A stretch of DNA of 64,000 nt from Fortiea contorta PCC 7126 (GTDB lineage: Bacteria > Cyanobacteriota > Cyanobacteriia > Cyanobacteriales > Nostocaceae): the NCBI RefSeq assembly GCF_000332295.1, contig NZ_KB235930.1:4801895-4865894 (forward strand), in the 5' to 3' direction. Each line of letters opens with the position of its first letter. Positions within the stretch are counted from its first letter, which is position 1. Both the position numbers and the translations under genes were made by a program. The notes under the pieces were generated by a model, which was given only the letters and a program-made list of their open reading frames with translations, had not been told where the DNA came from and searched no databases. Shown here in pieces: positions 60,151-64,000 of the stretch.

Positions 60151-60795
60151 GTGAAGCAAGCTGTCACATTAGCCACCGTTGCCGTCAAATTTTTAGAACG
60201 GACTGGGCTAGCACCCAGTACCATCAAAACCTACGAAATAACTCTCTTGAGCTTACTAGCAGAGTATGGAAGTTGGTCAATCGAAATTATCAGTAAGCAA
60301 ACATTGGTTGAGTATCTAGATACACTCTCACATTTAAAATACACAACCCACCACAAGCATCAAGCAATACTGCAAAGCCTATTTAACTTTGCCGTCGAGC
60401 AAGGGTATATAAAATCCAACCCAATTCGGGGATTAAAACAGCGTCCCCCACAACGAGAAAAAGGCGAACATAAAAGCGACGATACAATAAAATACCTAAC
60501 ACCCTCACAGCTAAATATACTCTACGAAGTAACCAAATATGACCTGCGGATGTCTGCAATAATTCATTTATTGCATCGCACAGGATGTAGAATTGGAGAG
60601 CTTTTAGCGCTGAATTTATCAGACCTAGATATCAAAAATCAAAAATTTCAGGTATTGGGAAAAGGAAACAAACAACGTTGGTGCTTTTATAGTGATGATG
60701 CAGCCGAATCCCTAGCTCAATATTTCCAGTACTCACGCCATAAAAATATTAACGCACTCTTTACAGCACAACATCCAGTCACCCTCAAAGAGTGA
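60151..60795 (+). CDS. Tn3-borne tyrosine recombinase lacking the C-terminal catalytic boxes
   Basis: A 214-residue protein from GTG 60151. The N-terminal core-binding domain is complete (LERTGLAPSTIKTYEITLLSLLAEYG, SLFNFAVEQGYIKSNPIRGLKQRP). The catalytic domain begins normally with Arg I (HRTGCRIGELLALNLSDLDI) and the Lys hairpin (VLGKGNKQRW), then stops after ALFTAQHPVTLKE. The HxxR, His/Trp and Tyr nucleophile segments (about 80-90 residues) are absent, and no decayed version is visible before the transposase start. As read it can bind DNA but not cut it. It probably descends from a TnpI-like cointegrate resolvase. Confidence 0.82.
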   Translation: MKQAVTLATVAVKFLERTGLAPSTIKTYEITLLSLLAEYGSWSIEIISKQTLVEYLDTLSHLKYTTHHKHQAILQSLFNFAVEQGYIKSNPIRGLKQRPPQREKGEHKSDDTIKYLTPSQLNILYEVTKYDLRMSAIIHLLHRTGCRIGELLALNLSDLDIKNQKFQVLGKGNKQRWCFYSDDAAESLAQYFQYSRHKNINALFTAQHPVTLKE

Positions 60796-60851
60796 GGGAT
60801 CAGCCACCATCTAGTTGTTTTTGGCATTTTTATGTTTTAAATATTACCTGA

Positions 60852-63534
60852 ATGACCTTAATTGACCGGACTGCATATCCTAAATTCAAACAATTTCCTA
60901 ACCCAAAAGAGCTTGCAGAGCTTTATACCCCACAAAGCGAAGAAATTAAGTTTGCAAAGTCCAAAACTAAGAGCCACGAAGGATTTCTTAGTTTTATGGT
61001 CATGCTAAAATCCTTCCAACGGCTTGGTTATTTTCCCCACCCCGAATTAGTACCAATTGCGGTTACCCGTCATCTACGGTCGTGTTTAAAGTTACAAGAT
61101 TGGGTAAAAGCCATTCCATCCGAACGCCAACGCTACACTTATCTTCAGGCGATTCGGGATTATCTGAAAGTCAAACAGTATGATAAGGCAGGTCAAAGAT
61201 TAATAGCCGCATTAGTTGCAGAAGCTGCCCAGGTAAAAGACCACCCTGCTGATTTAATCAATGTAGCCATTGAAGAATTAGTTAAAGAACGATACGAGTT
61301 ACCAGCATTTAGTACCCTTGACCGATTAATTCGCCACATTCGTTCAATGGTCAATAATCGCTTGTTTGCACTTTGTTCTGAAGGGCTTTCCATCAACGAG
61401 CAGATTTATTTAGACCAATTGCTAGCGGTTACGAATAATGAGCTAGATGAAAATGCCACACTTAATTTACTGAAATCGCCACCTAAAAGTGCCAAACTTA
61501 GTGGGATAAAACTCCTACAAAGTAAGTTTGATATTCTTATGACCTTTGGTGATGCCAAGCGACTGCTACAAAGTATTGCTATCACCAAAGTTAGACATTT
61601 TGCAGCACAGGCTAGGGCTTTGGATATCTCGGAATTTCAAGATATTAATTTACCCAAACGTCGGACGTTGCTGTTATGTCTATTGTACGAGGCACAAGTT
61701 AACACCCGTGATTATCTTGTTGATATGTTTATTAAACGTATCCTCAAGATTCAAAATAATGCTAAACAGCGATTGCAGGAATGAAGCATTAAAGTTCGTG
61801 TTAGAAAAATCAACACAAACGCGCCAAGTATTTACCTTTTGAGATTGATTTAGATTTTATTAGTAGTAACTGGCGTGCGCTAGTTGTAGAAGAAATTGAT
61901 GGAACTGAGGTTTTGGTTCGTCAGCAGTTAGAAATTTGCATCTTTTCAAATCTAGCAACTGAATTTAAAACAGGAGATGCGTGTGTTGTGGGTTCATCAA
62001 GTTACGCCGATTTCCGCGAACAATTATTGAGTCATGCTGAATGCGAACCTTTGATAGAAGAATACTGTCGCTTATTTGAATTTCCTGCTAACCCAGATGA
62101 CTTTGTTAAACACCTACAAGATAAATTAGCACAGGTAGCTTTCGTTGTAGATAATATTTGTGCGGTTGATAAACAATTCACTATCAATAAAGACGGAGAA
62201 CCTGTACTTAAAAGAATCCCATCCCTAGCCCAAACGAATGAAGTGGAAGAATTAGAATCAAAAATTCGGGCTTTGATGCCGGAGCGCAGTATCTTAGAAA
62301 TCCTTTGTAATGTTGAACATTGGTTGAACTGGACAAGGCATTTTGGTCTATTTTCAGGAAGCGAACCAAAAATATCTGATCCTGCTGAACGTTATATTTT
62401 ACTACCTTTAGCTACGGCTGTAATCTTGGCCCTAATCAGATGGCTCGTCATTCCCAAGGTGCAGTGACAAGTCACATGATTTCTTATACAAACCGTCGCC
62501 ATATTAGTGCTGCCAAAATTGAAGCTGCAATTCGGGATATTATCAATACGTACAACCGTTTTAGTTTACCATCTTGTTGGGGTACAGGTAAAAAGGCTGC
62601 TGCTGACGGAAGCAAGTTTGAGATATACGAGAATAATTTACACAGCGAGTATCACATCCGCTACGGCGGTTACGGTGGTATCGCCTATCACCATGTCTCT
62701 GATAAATATATTGCTTTGTTTACCCACTTTATCACCTGTGGTGTGTGGGAGGCTGTCTATATTTTGGATGGGCTGTTGAAAAATCTATCAGATATTCAAC
62801 CTGATACTTTGCACGCAGATACTCAAGGTCAATCTGGGCCTGTGTTTGCTATTTCCTATCTTCTCGGTATCAAATTGATGCCGCGTATCCGTAACTGGAA
62901 GGATTTAACTTTTGTTCGCCCCAGCGCAGATGTTACCTACAAGTATATCGAACCGTTGTTTAAGGGCGTGGTCAATTGGAATTTAATCAAGACTCATTGG
63001 TATGACATGATACGTGTAGTACTGTCAATTAAGGCAGGTAAGGTGATGCCTTCGACGCTTCTACGTAAGTTGGGTAGCTATAGTAAGAAAAATCGACTTT
63101 ATCAAGCTTTTCTTGAGTTGGGCAAGGTAGTGCGAACAATGTTTTTGCTCGACTATGTTTCTAATGTGGCTCTTCGGCATGAGATTACAGCGATAACGAA
63201 TATTGTGGAGATGTACAATGCTTTTCTTGACTGGGTGTTCTTCGGTAAGCTGGGAGCGATTACTGAAAATGATCCTATTGAGCAGGAAAAGCGGCTGAAA
63301 TATCTTGATTTGGTAGCAAGCGCAGTTATTTTGCAGAATACGGTTGATATGTCGTTGGCTATCCAAACGTTGATGTCACAGGGAGAATTGATTCCCATGC
63401 GACACCTTGCAGCAATGAGTCCATACATAACAAGACATATCAAAAGATACGGTGACTATGTGGTGAATTTACACAATATCCCCCAACCATTGGAGGCTGC
63501 TATTAATCTTCCACCAGAAATCTTTGAAACGTAG
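60852..63534 (+). pseudogene. Tn3-family transposase, three frameshifts
   Basis: Same gene as 12777-15459. It shares the TGA break at 61782-61784, and adds a fifth A near 61806 and a missing T near 62397, each causing a further shift. The frames 60852-61784, 61913-62467 and 62440-63534 together cover the protein. If the homopolymers follow copy 1, only the shared TGA remains. Confidence 0.85.
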
Positions 63535-63546
63535 ATATAGCAACGG

Positions 63547-63593
63547 TTTCCAGACCATCTTGCAGGTTTTTACACGTATCTCGGCTCAATACC
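63547..63593 (-). repeat. Right 47-bp terminal inverted repeat of Tn3 copy 2
   Basis: Mirror of 59550-59596; the transposon ends at CAATACC before GAATAGGG. Confidence 0.92.
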
Positions 63594-63597
63594 GAAT

Positions 63598-63624
63598 AGG
63601 GAACAGGGAACAGGGAACAGATTG
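63598..63624 (+). repeat. GGGAACA short tandem repeats
   Basis: Three to four consecutive GGGAACA heptamers just outside the transposon. This is a short tandemly repeated sequence of the type common in heterocystous cyanobacteria. Confidence 0.85.
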
Positions 63625-63808
63625 TTTCAGAAGGGTTTTAGACCCCTCTAAAACAGGACAGATCTTGCAAAAGTCGAATTTTTTGCGTTCTTCTTGGCGT
63701 CTTCGCGTCTACTCTGCGAGAACGACTACGTTGAATGCGCGAGATAAAAAGATTATAGTTTCCCTTTTAAATAATCTAAAATTGGCACAGTCAAGCAATT
63801 TTACCTGA

Positions 63809-64000
63809 TTAACTTTTGCCATTAGGACGCTGAATAATTGTCTCTATTACCCGGCGTTTGGCTTTAGGATCAATTCCCACCAAGCGCAAATATTCACCGC
63901 TATATTCTGCTAAACAAGATTCTAAAGCTGAGATAGCGTCTGAGTGTGCATCGATGTGAGTATCAAGGCAACTTTGCCAAGAACCTGTACGGAAGCGGCG
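63809..64000 (-). CDS. RuBisCO-small-subunit-like (SSUL/CcmM-type) protein, 5' end outside window
   Basis: The 64 visible C-terminal codons read RRFRTGSWQSC...HSDAISALESCLAEYSGEYLRLVGIDPKAKRRVIETIIQRPNGKS, the ending of the small-subunit-like modules that bind RuBisCO in CcmM (RRFRT..SWQSC and GIDPKAKRRV are the recognisable parts). Only the last module is visible, so it could be CcmM itself or a shorter protein with an SSUL domain. It belongs to the donor side of the cointegrate and points to a cyanobacterium. Confidence 0.82.
   Translation of the reverse strand, partial: RRFRTGSWQSCLDTHIDAHSDAISALESCLAEYSGEYLRLVGIDPKAKRRVIETIIQRPNGKS

Larger units (their letters stand above)
59550..63593 (+). 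mobile_element. Tn3-family transposon, copy 2 (both ends present)
   Basis: A 4,044-bp element with perfect 47-bp terminal inverted repeats (59550-59596 and 63547-63593, starting GGTATTGAGCC). It carries a zinc-ribbon HTH gene (minus), a truncated tyrosine recombinase and a frameshifted transposase. The left flank is TAGAA; the right flank is GAATA, so the two flanks come from different molecules, as in a cointegrate. Confidence 0.93.

Noticed and set aside
63524-63808. A 94-codon plus-strand frame spanning the right end of Tn3 copy 2
   Set aside because: It crosses the transposon end and tandem repeats and has no family resemblance; the sequence 63625-63808 appears non-coding.

Overview
The window looks like cyanobacterial DNA, most likely from a filamentous Nostoc/Anabaena-type (Nostocales) strain. 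The pointers are frequent GCGATCGC (HIP1) octamers, short G-rich tandem repeats next to a 23S-IVP-type four-helix-bundle gene, a RuBisCO-small-subunit-like (SSUL/CcmM-type) domain at the right edge, a GUN4-domain protein, and a dense plasmid-type tRNA array. All identifications come from reading translations and motifs by eye; no database search was possible.

Layout. (1) 1-11.6 kb is host or donor DNA: a copper-type P1B ATPase (5' end outside the window), a double-cupredoxin membrane protein and a MerR regulator with a textbook long-spacer operator, then an IS-rich stretch. That stretch holds IS5, an APH(3')-like kinase, IS701, an IS630 remnant, an ISL3 transposase and four-helix-bundle gene inside 68-bp inverted repeats, and a broken TniA/TniB-like pair. 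(2) About 11.57-15.52 kb and 59.55-63.59 kb are two directly repeated, nearly identical copies of a ~4-kb Tn3-family transposon (zinc-ribbon HTH regulator, truncated tyrosine recombinase, frameshifted Tn3 transposase, 47-bp terminal repeats). (3) The 44 kb between them (15,519-59,549) is flanked by the same 5-bp duplication, TAGAA. A single gene is split between its two ends and rejoins exactly in frame when the segment is circularised. The 44-kb segment is therefore best read as a complete mobilisable plasmid fused to the donor replicon as an unresolved Tn3 cointegrate. (4) To the right of the second transposon lie a short tandem repeat and the 3' end of the SSUL gene.

The captured plasmid carries its own maintenance genes: a ParM-like actin with small partner genes and a membrane/ATPase operon, a ParA plus ribbon-helix-helix pair with GCAGTAAT operators, a MobV-type relaxase fused to a Toprim-like tail, a primase/VapE-type replication protein and several clusters of iteron-like repeats. 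It also carries a large defence load: a type IV-like CBASS operon (QueC-like, TGT-like, CD-NTase, SLOG-CHAT protease, GUN4), a HigB/HigA-type toxin-antitoxin pair, a DUF4365 pair, a GNAT/PIN-like protein + ASCH + McrB + McrC operon, an NucS/RecB-like nuclease, an unusual PspA/Vipp1-like protein with a glycine-zipper insertion, and two GIY-YIG proteins. It also holds an HNH gene followed by about 31 tRNA genes or tRNA-like sequences whose anticodons cover all 20 amino acids.

A caution runs through the window. The two transposon copies differ, as far as I can see, only by single-base changes in homopolymer runs, and several other genes (plasmid ATPase, ISAs1 transposase, CHAT/GUN4 junction) are broken exactly at homopolymers. 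Some apparent frameshifts may be sequencing errors.
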